From: Bimuria novae-zelandiae CBS 107.79
Lineage: Eukaryota; Ascomycota; Dothideomycetes; Pleosporales; Didymosphaeriaceae
Assembly: GCA_010015655.1 (NCBI GenBank)
Contig: ML976771.1
Location: forward strand, 62,001 to 126,000
Reading direction: 5' to 3'
Length of the DNA: 64,000 bases
Shown piece after piece: positions 23,931-36,737 of this stretch. The notes under the pieces are model-generated. The model saw nothing but the letters and a program-made list of their open reading frames with translations. It had not been told where the DNA came from and searched no databases. The translations under genes were made by a program, and so were the position numbers. The stretch's first letter is position 1. Each line of letters begins with the position of its first letter.

Positions 23931-24503
23931 ACCTGCTTACTTCCTTTAATCTTTTTATGTTTTTTAACTTTTCCGAGTTCTTAGCTAATCTGGCTATAGG
24001 ACTCTTAGGTATTCCTTATAGAATCTTTCTAGCGCTATCCTATAGTTCGTGAGGTTTTATATTAGTTCCTACGTATTATGGTCCTCTAGCCATCCTTCCT
24101 ATTTTACTAGGTACTTATACTAACGTCTAATTTTTATAAATCCCTAATTACTTTAACCTTGTATTCTTTGTTCTTAGGTTTAAGTTAGGTTTCTAGTTCG
24201 GCGTCTAGTAGTGCTAGTTCAAGCAGTAATGTATAGAAAACTAGGTGTATACGTATATCTATAGGTAATTATAGTTTAAAGTTAACTAGGCCCTTAACTT
24301 CCTAAATTTTAAATTGTCCCTTTTAAAGGTTATCTAATTTTTTACTTAGTCATTTTATCTTAAAGTTTTTTTATAAGAGGAGGACTCTATCCCCCTCCTT
24401 AAAGGTTAGTCCCTTACCGTGTCCGTGCGCGTAATGCCCGGATTCGCGTAATGCCCGCGCAACACCAAACACCCTAACTTCAGCACGCGACAACTCCACC
24501 GAT

Positions 24504-27319
24504 ATGGACCCGTATCAGGCTGCGATTGATGAAATCGAATCACGAGAACCAGGAGAAGATTTTTCATATACAGAAGTTGCTACTAGGCATGGACTTGAGC
24601 GATCTACGTTGGGCCGAAGGCATCGGGGAGTAACGCGCTCTTAACAGGTTAAGAATATTAAGTAGCAGAAACTTACCCCACAGCAAAAGGAGGAGCTTGT
24701 ACAATATATTAAAAAACTTACAAAGAGACATATACCTCCTACTAGGGAGATAATACAGAACTTCGCCTCTATAATAGCAAAGAAGCTAATTAGCGAGAGC
24801 TAGGTTACGCGCTTTATTAACTAACACAGCATTTATCTTATCTTATAATAGACAGTCCGCATGGATAGCAATCGCCACAAAGCTAATTTAGTGGATAAAT
24901 ATCGCCACTTTTTTAACCTTCTACACAGTAAGATAGATTAATATCGCATAGATCCTCGTTATATCTATAATATAGATGAGAAAGGCTGCCTAATTAGTAT
25001 TATTAGTAGATTAAAAAGGATATTTAGCAGATTAATGTAGGAAAAGAAGGAGGTTAGGTTATTACTCCAGGATAGCAATCGCGCGTGGATCACGCTCCTG
25101 GCATGTATCTGCGCTAATAGATCAGCTCTGCCACCCAGCCTTATCTATAAGGCTGCCAATAAGGGCATCCAATCAAGCTGGGTAGAGGATATCAAGGCAA
25201 GAGAACACGAAGTCTTTATTACATTATTACCCTCTAGCTAGACAAATAACGATATTAGGCTTGCCTGGCTTAAGCAGGTGTTCAATCGCTGTATAAAAGA
25301 GAAGACTTAATAATTATATTAACTTTTAATCTTAAATAGCCACGGATCTCACGTTACTATAGACTTTATTAACTACTATAATTAGAATAGGATCCTACTT
25401 GCTATCTTACCTCCCTATTTAACTTATACGCTTTAGCTACTTAACGTTATAATATTTAAGTCTCTATTAACAGCCTACTCCGTAGAGCTATCACGATACC
25501 TTTATAGAAGCTAGGGCCTAGCTTCTATTACTAAAGGCGACTTCTTCCCCTTATTCTAGAATACGTGAAAAGCCTCCTTTAAGGAATTAACTATCCTCAG
25601 CTCTTTTAGAGCAACAGGTATATTACCACCTAATCCCTTACCCGAACATTAACTTTTCCAAGTCACCGAAAGGTTAATATCTATTAATTTTTCGTTTAAA
25701 CACGACTTAAATACCTTTTTAAATCTGTTTCCTAGCGTTCTCTCTTTGCTATAAGCGTTATGGCAGGCGCGCTACTTTCTTTTATCTTTTAGCTCCCTTG
25801 TAAGCTAAAATCTCTTCAAAATAGCCCGTGCGCTACTCAGATTTTCACGTTTAGTTGAAGGCCACAACCACTACTAAGATAAGGAGATGGCCCTAACACT
25901 CCTTATTCTTACAAGATATAGGCACTTGCTAGACCTTAATATAAAAACTTTCTATGCAAAGAGCTATAGCACGACTTAATAAAACACTAGCTCTTAATAC
26001 CTATAATAATAAGAGCTGCCCGCAGCTCTCTAAAGACTAATTATTAGCGCCTCTAACCTGACATAATACGCAAATAAGGCAGCCAGCATAGCCTTACATA
26101 CTACAACTCTTAGGGATAAAGAAGAAGGACAGGCCTGGCTCTGCCTTCCTACTACACCTATCTCCTTCGACCTTCGACACAGGCATTACTAAGCCTGGTA
26201 CAAAGGCTCTCCTCGCGCAGAGCCACGGCTTCGATTTAACAGAGTACTAGCTCTCTACACCTATCCACTCTTTTCTTTTCTTTCTTCTCACAGCACTAAA
26301 CTGTCTCTAAACACATAAGGAATCTACCCTAATGTACATACACTACTTAGTCTCCCTAACGGGAAGGGGAGCTATAGCTTAAAATAGTAGTAATACTTGC
26401 GCAGGCAAGAAATGCTTTCTAAGGTAGTATATTAGCACTATAATTCTATAGCTTAGCACGTTATATATGCCCTTCGGGAGGCGAGATAGTAGACTTAATC
26501 CCCATTAACTAGATAAAAAATAAATACCAACCAACCAACTAACTACCTAATCCTAATCCTATCCTTAATAGATTCACCCACGATTAAGAATCAGGCGATA
26601 GCTCTTTATCAGGGCTTAGCAATCATGACTAGAGAAAGATAGATGGGCTTATACGCTCTATAGTTAAGGATTAGAGTAGTAGAGATATACAAAAGCTTTA
26701 TTAGTCGCTTTACTACCTCTCCGTGCAAAAGGAGCTACTCTAGCTTAATAATAATAGGCTAAGGCAGGCGCTATTAATAAAGGAGAAGCGTAAGAGGAAG
26801 GGCAAGAATCTAGATCTCTAATAGTATTAAGAGTACTATAGTAGATTAGTTATATAGTTACTAAGGAAGGTAAGGGAGGCACGTTTTCGTTAATCTATTA
26901 AGGAGCAGGAGGATAAGTAGCAGCAGCTTTAAAAAGCAAAGATAGCAGAGCTAAAGAAGGCAGCGAAGCTATACAAGGAAAAAATACAGCAGGAAAAGCG
27001 TGCTGCGCGAGAGGCAGCTAAGAAGGCGAAGGAGAAGGAGAAGGCTAAAAAGGCAGCTTAGCGCGCTGCCCAGAAGTCTGCCCGTGATAAAGAAAAAGCT
27101 CTACAATTATTCTAAAAGGGTAAGAGAAAAGCCTCTCAGCCATCTCTACAGAGTAGAAAGCGTTAGAAACGTGTTATTAATGCTATAGATGTTAGGGAGG
27201 CCCTAGAGGGTGCATCTACTGCCCTAACCAAATCTACACAGCGCGGCCGCAACGTCAAGCTTCTATATAAATTTAAATAGCGTAAATTAATCGCAAGTAT
27301 TAATATAGTACTTCCCTAA
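24504..27319 (+). pseudogene. Pogo-type (DDE_1) transposase, RIP-inactivated and interrupted
   Basis: From ATG 24504 (MDPYQAAIDEIESREPGE) to the stop at 27317. Removing the 917-bp insertion leaves 633 codons in one frame. The N-terminal part has the pipsqueak/CENP-B-like DNA-binding region (FSYTEVATRHGLERSTLGRR, VTRF); then the catalytic blocks YNIDEKGCLI (first Asp kept), LLILNSHGSHVT (second Asp changed to Asn) and PPYLTYTL; and a long Lys/Glu/Ala coiled region (KKAKEKEKAKKAA) before a basic end. Stop codons arise from Gln and Trp codons. The first about 45 codons are free of stops. Confidence 0.88.
25637..26544. mobile_element. 0.9-kb retroposon-like insertion in pogo copy A
   Basis: Comparison with pogo copy B shows an uninterrupted site there (ACCTAATCT within 45280-45290), whereas copy A has ACCTAATCC at both 25628-25636 and 26545-26553 around 908 extra bases. 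The duplication extends to 12 bp if one C/T difference is allowed. The right edge ends in an A-rich and CCAA-repeat tail (about 26516-26540). A variable-length target duplication with a simple tail suggests a SINE-like or truncated LINE copy. No coding frame or clear pol III box is visible. Confidence 0.7.
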
Positions 27320-30300
27320 AAAATCTTGTAATAACATTAATTATAGGTGGTTTTATAGCCTTATTACTAATAGAGCTATTATGGTGTTGCGTAGGCATTA
27401 CGCGAATCCGGGCATTACGCGCACGGACACGGTAATTCTTTTTTTATTTACCTATTATACTATCTACTTATTAAGCCGCGCGATATTTTTATATAGTATT
27501 TTATATAAATCTTATATAAATTTAGCCTTATTAGCTGCGTCCTTCGCGACGCTTTTAATATCTAATAGATTTTAGTAAGTTGTTAGCTTATATCTGTAGT
27601 TAGCGTAATATAGCGAGTACCCTATAGTCGCCGATCTTGCACTATTGTATACTAGCTAGGCTATTAGTAATAGCTTAACCTAATTCTTTTAAAGCTTGTT
27701 TACGTATATCTAAAAGTACTATTCTAACGTCTAATTTGTTTATTTAGTTTAGCTATCTATTTTAGGATAGAAGCTTGTCGTGAGCTTATACTTAATTCCT
27801 AATTTAGCTATAAATATAGTCTAATATAATAATGTAAATATCTTAGCCCTATTTATAATAAACTTATCTAGTTATCTAACCTGTAATATTAGTTCTTATT
27901 TTATTATATAGGCTAGTTCTTCTGCTAATATAGCTTCCTTAATTAGTATAAATCTTAACTCTTTAGTAAGTTAATAAATAATAACTAAAATTAAGTTATA
28001 AGGATCCTTATTTCCTAGTGCTAGTAATACTAGTAGTTTTATAATAAAGTCTATAGTCACGCTTAACTATAGTCTTAGGGGCGGCTTTAGTAGCTATAAG
28101 AGGCTATAGGGCTTATATCTCTTAGGCTTATTCTTATAATAGGCTAAATAGTTACTTAAAATCTTTTATACTGCCTAGCGTAGCCTAGGAATAGTATATT
28201 TATTCGCAATTTAACGCGTTATTTTAGTAATTCTTAGGTATCCCTAATCCTTATCTTTATATAGCTTTTTAATTAGTAGCGGAGCCACTTGCTCGCTAAT
28301 TTAGATATAGTTTTAATAGTTTTATACTATTAATATTATAGCTCTATAGAGGTTATATACTTAACGCTCCTTATCTGTAAGTCTCCTATAGTCCTATATC
28401 CTATTCATGGCTAGTCTATAGTAGGTAAAGTTTACGCGTCGCACCTCTAGTGCTAGCGTAAGTTATATCTTATTATAGCGAAGGATTCTATTCTTTATAT
28501 ATATTAAGATTATAATATAGTTGCCACCGTTGTCTTCTTCTACGAGGTCTAATTATCTACTTAGGGCGTTTACTATAGCGTTTACGTTTCCTAGTAGATA
28601 CGTAATATAGAAGTTAAATTCTGCTATCTATTTAGACTATTTAGCCTATTATTAATTAAGCTTCTTAGTCGTCGTAAAGCGCGTTAAATTAAAGTAATTT
28701 AAATAGACTTCTATCTAGTGCTTTACTCCCTTAAGCTACGCTTCTTATTACTTACAATAGTTAATAATTATAAGTAATTCCTTATTATAAATCTTATAAT
28801 TAAGCTCTACCCTTAAGAGTTTGCGTACGTAATAAAAGACAGGTCTCTATTTACTATTATTGTATTCTTATAATAGTATGGCCCCCAGCGCATAATCTAA
28901 TACGTTTATATAGATATGGCGTCGCTACTCTAGATTATACATTTGCAGTAGGGGTGCTGTTAGGAATAGGCGTTTAAGCTATTTAAAAGCTAATATCTCT
29001 GCCTCCTATAGAGGTCGCTATTTACTTATTTTTATAAGTTTTATTAACGGAGCGGTTATCTTTAAGTAGTTCCTAATAAATTTGCGATAAAAGTTAGTAA
29101 AGCTTAAAAAAGACTAGATATCTTTTATTAATTATAATAGTAGCTATTCTTTTATTATCGCGATTTTCTTTAGGTCTATTTTAACGCCTTCCCAGGATAT
29201 CACGAATCCTAGGCATTCCGTTTTAGTAACATAAAACTCGCACTTCTTAGGGTGTAAAAGTAGTTAATATTCTTATAACTTTTATAACACCTTATAAACG
29301 TGTTCCTTGTGCTCTTCTAAGGTCCCGTATAAGTATATTAGGATGTTGTCGAAGTACGCCATGCAAAATACGTCTAAGTATTTATATAATACTTAATTTA
29401 TAAGTTCTTAGAAGGTTACTAGTGTATTAGTTAGCCCTATTAGTATAATTATATATTTAAAGAGGCTATATTGCGTGCGGAAAGCTATTTTCTATTCATA
29501 CCCTTTTATAATTTAAATCCTTTAGAATCTATTCTAAATATTAAATTTTGTAAAGTATTTTGCTCCTTAAAGTCTATCTATAAGCTCTATTATTAGTAGT
29601 AATAATTAGTAATTCTTAATTTTTATAGCGTTTAGCTATTTATAATTTATATAAAGTTACAGCCTGCCGTCTTTCTTACGAATAAAGAGTATAGGGAAGG
29701 CCGTAGGTCTCTAACTAGGCTACTATTTCCCTAAGCGCAGATTCTTTTATATTAGCTCTTTTAACTTTTTCTCTTATTTATAGGTAAGGGGCCTTAGGCG
29801 CTCTAGCTATAGCTTAGCTCCCTTTACTAATAGTATTTTATAATTCTACTCTTAGTATTTAGGCAGGATAGTCTTATTATACTCTTTAAATAAGTCTGTA
29901 AATTCCTTATATTCTGCTAGTAGACTCGGGTCCTTTAGGGCTATCCTAGCTTCCTTAATCTATATATAGCGCACCTGCTTTAGGTACTATTATAAGATCC
30001 TATTTATTTTACATACTAATATCTCTTATATTATAGATACTTGTGCCTTCTTTCTTGCCTAAGGTTCTTAGGGTATCTTCCCTCCGCCCGGGCTTCCCTA
30101 AGCTATTAATAGTAGATTCCTAGGAAGGATCTTTCTTGCAATCTCGTCTATCTATAGATTATATTATTCTAGCTATTTATATCTAACGATAGCTTTAATG
30201 TCTCCTATCTCCGTAATAATAAAGACATGTTAGCTCTTTAGGCCTTTTATGTTAACTTGTACTAGTGCTGTCTTAAGGCGTAGTTAACTATTACTATATT

Positions 30301-33247
30301 CTTGTAATTAGGTCCTATTTATAAGTCCTATCTATAGCAGTATCCTCTTATTATAATATAGTATACTATATTTCTTAATTACTTATAGGGTAATTAGGCA
30401 CGTATCTACCCCTAGGTTAATAAGTGCTATAATATAATATCCGTGCACTATAATATTTTTAATTAAGCTTTTCTTAACTTAGCGAGTGTTTACTTAATAA
30501 GCTATAATAATCGCACTATTACTAGTATAGCTTATTACCTAGTAATAATCTAGTTTTTTAAGTCCTTAGACTTATTTTAAACCTCTTATAAGGCCTCTGC
30601 CTCTTAGATCTAACTTTTAAGTTAGGCTAGCTTTAAGACTTCCTTAATCCTATGCTACTTATATTACTATTAATATAATATATAGGTCTCTTTAATCTTA
30701 ATAGACTCGTACACTCCTAGTATCTTATGTTATAAGTAGTTTAGAGTAAGGCACTCGTTCTAGGCTAATATATTATACTTTAGGTAGCTATTAAAAGAAG
30801 CTGCTTTTTCCTATAGGCTTAAGTATGCAAAGTACTATAAGTTATATTAGTCTTATTTAATTAATAAGTAGTCTGCGTCTCTTCCTAGCTATATATTCCT
30901 TATTATTATACTAGTGTTACCGGGGTCTAGGCCCTAAGGGAACTAGCCTTTTTTAAACTTTTATTATTTATATAGCTTATAGGTAATATTAAAATATTAG
31001 TGCTATTTATTCTATTTATAGTGCTTAGCCTAATAGACTAAAAAGTACTTATAATAGTTATTAGGCATACTGCACTAGCTCTTTTTTAGTCTATAGTGCT
31101 TTAAGCCTCCTAGAAAGTAAGAGGTCTTAATTCTAGCCTTAAAGTGCTATTAGCATCCTTTTCGCGTGCATTGCCACTACATGGCATATTCGTATTTTTC
31201 TAGTATTGTAATCTAGCGTAGGTAATATTTTAGGGGTCCTTATAGCTTCTTAGCAAGCTAGTAGGTATCCTATGCATATAGTTCTTAAATAGCTACCTTT
31301 ATCTTATACTAAAATAAGTAATGTAGCGTGCTACTATATGTCTAATAAGTATTATTAGCTAGTTATTAAAAAATTTAGTATTTATTAAGGGTCTTTCGCT
31401 CCTCTTCCTATTCTACTAGTTTAAGGATTTCTTATATAAAATTTACCTCCTTAGTCTTTGCTAGCGTAAGGGTGGTTATAGCTACTTATAAGAGGTTAAT
31501 TATATTAACCTTAGTCTCCTAACCGTTATAATCCTTAGCAAAGTAGCCCTATTTACTATATTAGAGGCAGGCTTTATCCTTAAACCTCTATTCTTACTTC
31601 TTTTATAAAATACTATTTTTGCTCTAATAGCCCTTTTTAGGTTTATATAGCTGTTTTCCCTTACTGTTGTTCTTTTTATACTATTAGGCTTTATTTATTA
31701 TAATAATATCTCTATCCTAGTCCCTTCCTACGGGTCTAGTGCTAGTCTCTTTTTTAGTAAGTAGTTTAGTGCCGTGCTGCTTCTCTAGATTACACTTATA
31801 TAGGCAGTTATCTACTTTAATAGTATTATTTATAAGCTCTTCTAGATTATCTACTTTTCCTTAGTAGACTAGTTCGTCCTTCACTATTTCTTTTAGTCTA
31901 TTATAGTAGGTAATTATAAGTAGAGCTTCCCCCTATTTATTAAGTTCTGCTACTATCTACTTAAACTTTAAGGTATAGAGTACTACTAATTTTTCCTAAC
32001 GTAGGCGTTAGAGGCGTATTTTAGCCTAATATCCTTTATTAATTATACTAAATATTTCTTTTATAGCTTTATTAAAAGACTTTTATTCCTTAAAGGCGTT
32101 CTTAGTAGCGTCTAAGCTATAATCCTCTAGTTTGCTATTTTTAAGGAAATTATTAATTATTAGTTTGGCTCACGCGACTATCTTGTCTTACATGTTTATA
32201 TAGGTAACTAGAATTTTATTTTACTCTATATTAAATTTTTCTAAGTTATAGCGGATAAATAGTTCTATTTACGTTAAAAATATTCCTAGGTAATCTTTCC
32301 TAGTTCAAGGTTTAGGCTTTAGAACTTTTAGTTAATACTTTACTTTCTTTTAGGTGTTTATCTTCTTGCCTATATAATTAATAATTTCCTATAGTTAGGC
32401 TATTTAAGCTACTTATTTAGTAACTATTTTTTATAGCGTCTTTTCTTTAGGTGCTAGAGTAGCTATTATTAAACTAGGTCCTGCTATTCTACTATAAGGT
32501 AGTTAAAGTATTATAAGACGCTTACACCTTATTCTAGTTTAGGTTAAGGCAGTAAGGTTTTATAGTACTTTATAAATTCTTTAATAATATAAATTAATGC
32601 GATACTTAGCGCGAGGCTAGATAATTTAATCTTATAATAAAGTAAGATAACTATTAGTCTATATAGGAGAGTAGTAGTAGTAGTATTAATTAACGTCTAG
32701 GAACATAATGTTCTAGCCTCCCATGGGGCATGGAGACGCGCCGAGTAACCATTTAGGGCTAGCTAAAGTAGTGAGGGCGTTTCTTGCTATATAGCTATTG
32801 CTATCTCTTGTAGTGGCTTATAAGAGTCCGCCCCCCTCCGTGCAGGGGCCAAATTCTTGTCTTCTTGCCTGTAGGCTAAGGTGTCAGGGTGTATCTATTA
32901 TATATATAACCTTATTCTATAGGGTTAATAAGCTCTAGTAGAAGTTGGAAATCTTTTAGCTTAAGTGCCTTTAGGTATTCTACGCCCTCCCTGGTGGTGC
33001 TTGGGGGGCACGCTGGCCGTTTCGGCCAGTAGCGGAACTTTCGAACTAATCGTGGGCAGTGTATAATGTGGTCAGGCGCCAGGTTTGCCCCGTAGGGGCA
33101 TTTAGTGACGGCGTTTTCGTGTCTGAACTTCTTATAGTACTAGGCGTAGTGTCCGTGGCGGGTGCGTATAGATAGTACCTTAGTAAGCGCCAGTTATTAG
33201 AGGGTGAGCTCCTTTAGCTGTTTCGCAGAGTGGTAAGTAAGGTCCTA

Positions 33248-35135
33248 CTCGCCCCACACGCTAACCGGAGGTTGGCCCTGCGTAGCCCAACGTAACTTCG
33301 CAGCCCAACGTAACTTTTCGTCGCGGATTTTTCTATTTTCTTAATAAACAACCTATAACCATGCCTAAATATTATAGTAAGAGCTATAAAATTAAGCAGC
33401 GTATCTCTAATTATCTCTCTAGGTTTCTAGCTTAGAAATACCTAATTTTGTAGCTGCAGCACGCGAATGGAGCGTGCCTGTTTCGCAACTTCGAGCGCGC
33501 GCTAGAGGCCGGATTAGCCGCCATAACCGCAGCGGCACGAATCTACGACTCTTAGAGACCCAGGATGAAGCGCTAAAGTTATATATACGTTACTACGACA
33601 CTATTAGCATGCTATACCTTATACTATAGTTAAAAAGTACTACTTAATATATCCTTAATCGCGCGCACCCCGATAGTAGAGCTTCCCTACTTAGTAAGGA
33701 CTAGCTATCGCAATAGCTATTAAGAAATCTAGACTATCGCCGCATAAAGCAGAAGTCGCAGCATATTAATTATACAGTAATAGTAACGTTTAAAGCTTAC
33801 AGCTATTATTTTATTAAGCTTAAAAAGGTAATATACACCTACGGCGTCACTTTATTAGACACTTATAATATAGACAAAACCAGCTTCCGCATAGGTGTTA
33901 GTAGCAATTAATAAATTATTACTATAGAGTTTAATTATCTTTATGTCTCTGCGTTAGAGACGTCGCGCGACTATATCACGAGTATTAAATTAATCTCTAG
34001 TAATAGAGAGGTGCTTGAACCTATGCTTATTATATAGGCCGTTAATTACCTTTATTACTAGTATACAAATACGGCGCTGCCTAATAGCTATATAATCGCT
34101 ATATTAATATTAGGATACGCTAATAACTCTATCTTAATAGAGTAGCTAAAGTTCTTTAAAATATAAACGTGCGCGCGCTAGAAAGGCGTATAGTAATTAC
34201 TTATATTTAATAGATTTAGTAGCTACCTTACTATCGAGTTTATATAGTTCTGCGATAATTATAAGATACTCCCCTTCTTACTATCGCTATATTTATTACA
34301 TTATCTACAGCCTCTAGACGTCGTCTGTTTTTAGCTATTAAAGCAGAATTATAAAAAGGCTATAAAAATGGCCACCCGAACTGGCTGCACAGACTTTAAT
34401 AAAGTTAAATTTCTACATGTAATCTATAGGATCAGGATAGATATATTTAAGCGCAGCACAATCCTAAGCGCCTAAGAGAAAGCTAGGATCTTTCTATTTA
34501 ATCTAGAGCTTGTTTACATGAAGCTGCCAGCACCTATCCGGACGCCATCCCCATTAGTTCTATCCGCTGTTAATTCGAGCCCTATCGCCAATACACCTAT
34601 AGTATATTAGCGGCAGCATCAAAAAATGTCGCGCGCCCTAGAGAGAAGTAATATATCAAGCAGGAGGCTTACAAAATTCCTAGAAAGCTTATAATTGCTA
34701 ATCGATAGTCTCGCGCTGGCCCAGCGCGATCTTATAGATATTACCGCAATAGCTTAACAACGCTAAAAAAGGCAGATTAAAGATAAAAGGCTAGTATAAA
34801 AAAGTAGCGTAGTAACCGTCAAAGCAGCGTAATAAATAATTAATTAATATATAAAGCTTAAAGCTTAAAAGGTTGCTCGAAAGGCTATAAAAACGTATAA
34901 GGACGCCCACTTGCAAAGCCTATAAAATTAGCCCCGATAGGTCCTATCTCTTAGAGAGATAACTGTAGATCCTGCCCTACTTGCTACACTAACTCCACTG
35001 TATATTAGCCTATATAATTAAAGTCTACGCTGTTAAAAGACTAGATTAATTTCGATTCTCTATACAAAGTTACGTTGGGCTACGAAGTTACGTTGGGCTG
35101 CGCAGGGCCAACCTCCGGTTGGCGTGTGGGGCGAG
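33248..35135 (+). mobile_element. Fot1-type transposon, RIP-mutated copy
   Basis: A 1.89-kb element with inverted repeats starting CTCGCCCCACACGCTAACCG and TA at both sides (33246-33247 and 35136-35137). It is inserted in the LINE; the LINE copy at about 7581-7594 shows the unoccupied sequence. The outermost 17 bp of the inverted repeats equal those of the intact element at 53450, but the inner part (CGGAGGTTGGCCCTGCG) differs. Confidence 0.9.
33361..35021 (+). pseudogene. Fot1-type (DDE_1) transposase, RIP-inactivated
   Basis: Homologous along its length to the intact transposase at 53566. ATG 33361 and the stop at 35019 correspond to that gene's ends. Recognisable blocks include LRARARGRISRHNRSGTN (out of frame with the start, so there are indels), YNIDKTSFRIGV (about 33870), an LLIFNRF block where the second Asp is Asn (about 34197), and PLDVVCF (about 34315). 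The total span, 1661 nt, is not a multiple of three. Confidence 0.85.
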
Positions 35136-36737
35136 TACTGCATGTACTATTTTGACAACTTAGGCGAGCGGGCGCGCTACTAGTCTATCTTAGCGCTCCT
35201 AGTGTGGGCGCGGACGTCTAACTTAAGGCCTAAGACTATAGGCTTAGCTACTATGCCGTATAGAGGTTAAGGGGACTTTACTGCGTTGTTAGCTAGCTAA
35301 TCTGCTAAAATATTCCCTTCTATTTTGTAGTAACCTAGGGCCTACTAAATAGTAATATTTAGGTTCTCTATTGTCTCCTGGTACCTGACGAACGCCTACT
35401 ACGAGGAGAGGGATAGGTTACCTCTTATACACTATATAATAGAAGTGCTATTAATATACATATATATATATCTTAGCTAGTAAGTAGGCGTATTAAGTGT
35501 ATAAGTAAGTTCTTGCTACGCGCTAATAGCTTTAGTATTAAAAATATAAGACTTAAGGTTAAAGGAGTTATTACCTTATAAAGTAAAAGCCTGCCCTTTA
35601 TATATAGCGTAGCTATATATAACGTGCTTAACGCTGTTAATCTATTATTTAAAACTATTTAAAAATAATAATAATAGTAATTAGTAGAAAAAGAGCTTAC
35701 TACTTTTTAAAGTAACAGGCGGCGTTCTTCTTAGCTACTTAGCCTATAGGGTTAGTGTAGCTCCTAGGGGAGTAGTAGGGGGCGCGAAACTCTAGTTAGG
35801 ATACTAAGTTAAAGATTTATGCAAGTTACTATACCTTTAAGTAGGCTTTTTATAAAAGGCCTACGCCTTAGCCTCTTTAACTATAAGTAAGAGGGTCCTA
35901 GTAGTTAGTAAGTATTTATTATTAATTATTAGTAGGTATGCCGCGAAGCAAAGCTAATATATTTTAAATACTACTATTATTAAAGGGAGTCCTACGTCCT
36001 AAAAGACAGTAATAGTAAGTATAGTCTAATAAGCTAGTATAATAGCTCTATATATTTACTTAAGGACTTTATTAAGTGCGTTAATATACTAGCCTAGTTA
36101 GGTGCTTACCTTAGCGCTTTTTAATTAGCACATAATTTTAGAGGGCTTTATCCTGCCTCCGTACCAGGCCTCCGCGCCGTATAGGAGCCGTGGGAGGATA
36201 TAGGCAATTACCACCTTATAGAGGGACCCTAGTAAGGGGCCGTGTTTAATCTAAGCTAGGCTATAGATATAATATATAATTACTTTTATCTTAGTAGCAC
36301 AAGTCGCGATATAGACTTTAAAAGTAAGCTTTTAGTTAAACTACACACCTAGCTAGCGCAAGGCCCTGTTCTCACTTATAAGGAGAATAGGGTATATAGT
36401 AAAGTTCTTATTAATAATATAAGGAGGGGCGTAGTCTTCTTTCTATTATATAAAGTAGATTATTTTAAGCTTATTTAGTAAAAAAGCAATTTTATTATTT
36501 ACGCTATATTTATTAATCTTATAAACGTCTTTAGCAAGTTATTTAATATTAAGGTTAAGGCTATAAGAGGCTTTATATAGGTAAATATTATTAGTATATC
36601 TAAATCGCAGCGTGGTGTCCTGGAGGAGGAGTTCTGCTAGGTATAGCATGTAGATAATAGGTAAAAAGGGCGAGCCCTATGGGGTGCCGTAAGCCACTAG
36701 GTGGCGGCCAGATTAGTGTTAACTATAGTAAATAAGT

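Larger units (their letters stand above)
24417..27432 (+). mobile_element. Fot1/pogo-type transposon, copy A
   Basis: A 3.0-kb DNA transposon with near-perfect terminal inverted repeats of about 50 bp, starting CCGTGTCCGTGCGCGTAATG at the left and mirrored at 27383-27432, flanked by the TA duplication typical of the family (24415-24416 and 27433-27434). It sits inside the minus-strand Gypsy element. It contains its own 0.9-kb insertion at 25637-26544. The terminal repeats are hardly mutated while the interior is. Confidence 0.9.
23950..32560 (-). pseudogene. Gypsy gag-pol with C-terminal chromodomain, RIP-inactivated
   Basis: On the minus strand, in order: gag with KDELVY and GKVDNL (about 31900-31840); protease (not clearly seen); reverse transcriptase with AYFDNILIYL at about 29358-29330, where the second Asp of the DD pair is Asn, followed by LHPKKCEFYVTKTECLGF; RNase H and integrase (27435-29000), poorly preserved; and at 24135-24070 a chromodomain with KYLVK-stop-EGWLED. 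Chromodomains of this class guide integration into heterochromatin, which fits the setting. Stops are everywhere. A pogo insertion (24417-27434) separates the chromodomain from the rest. Confidence 0.75.
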
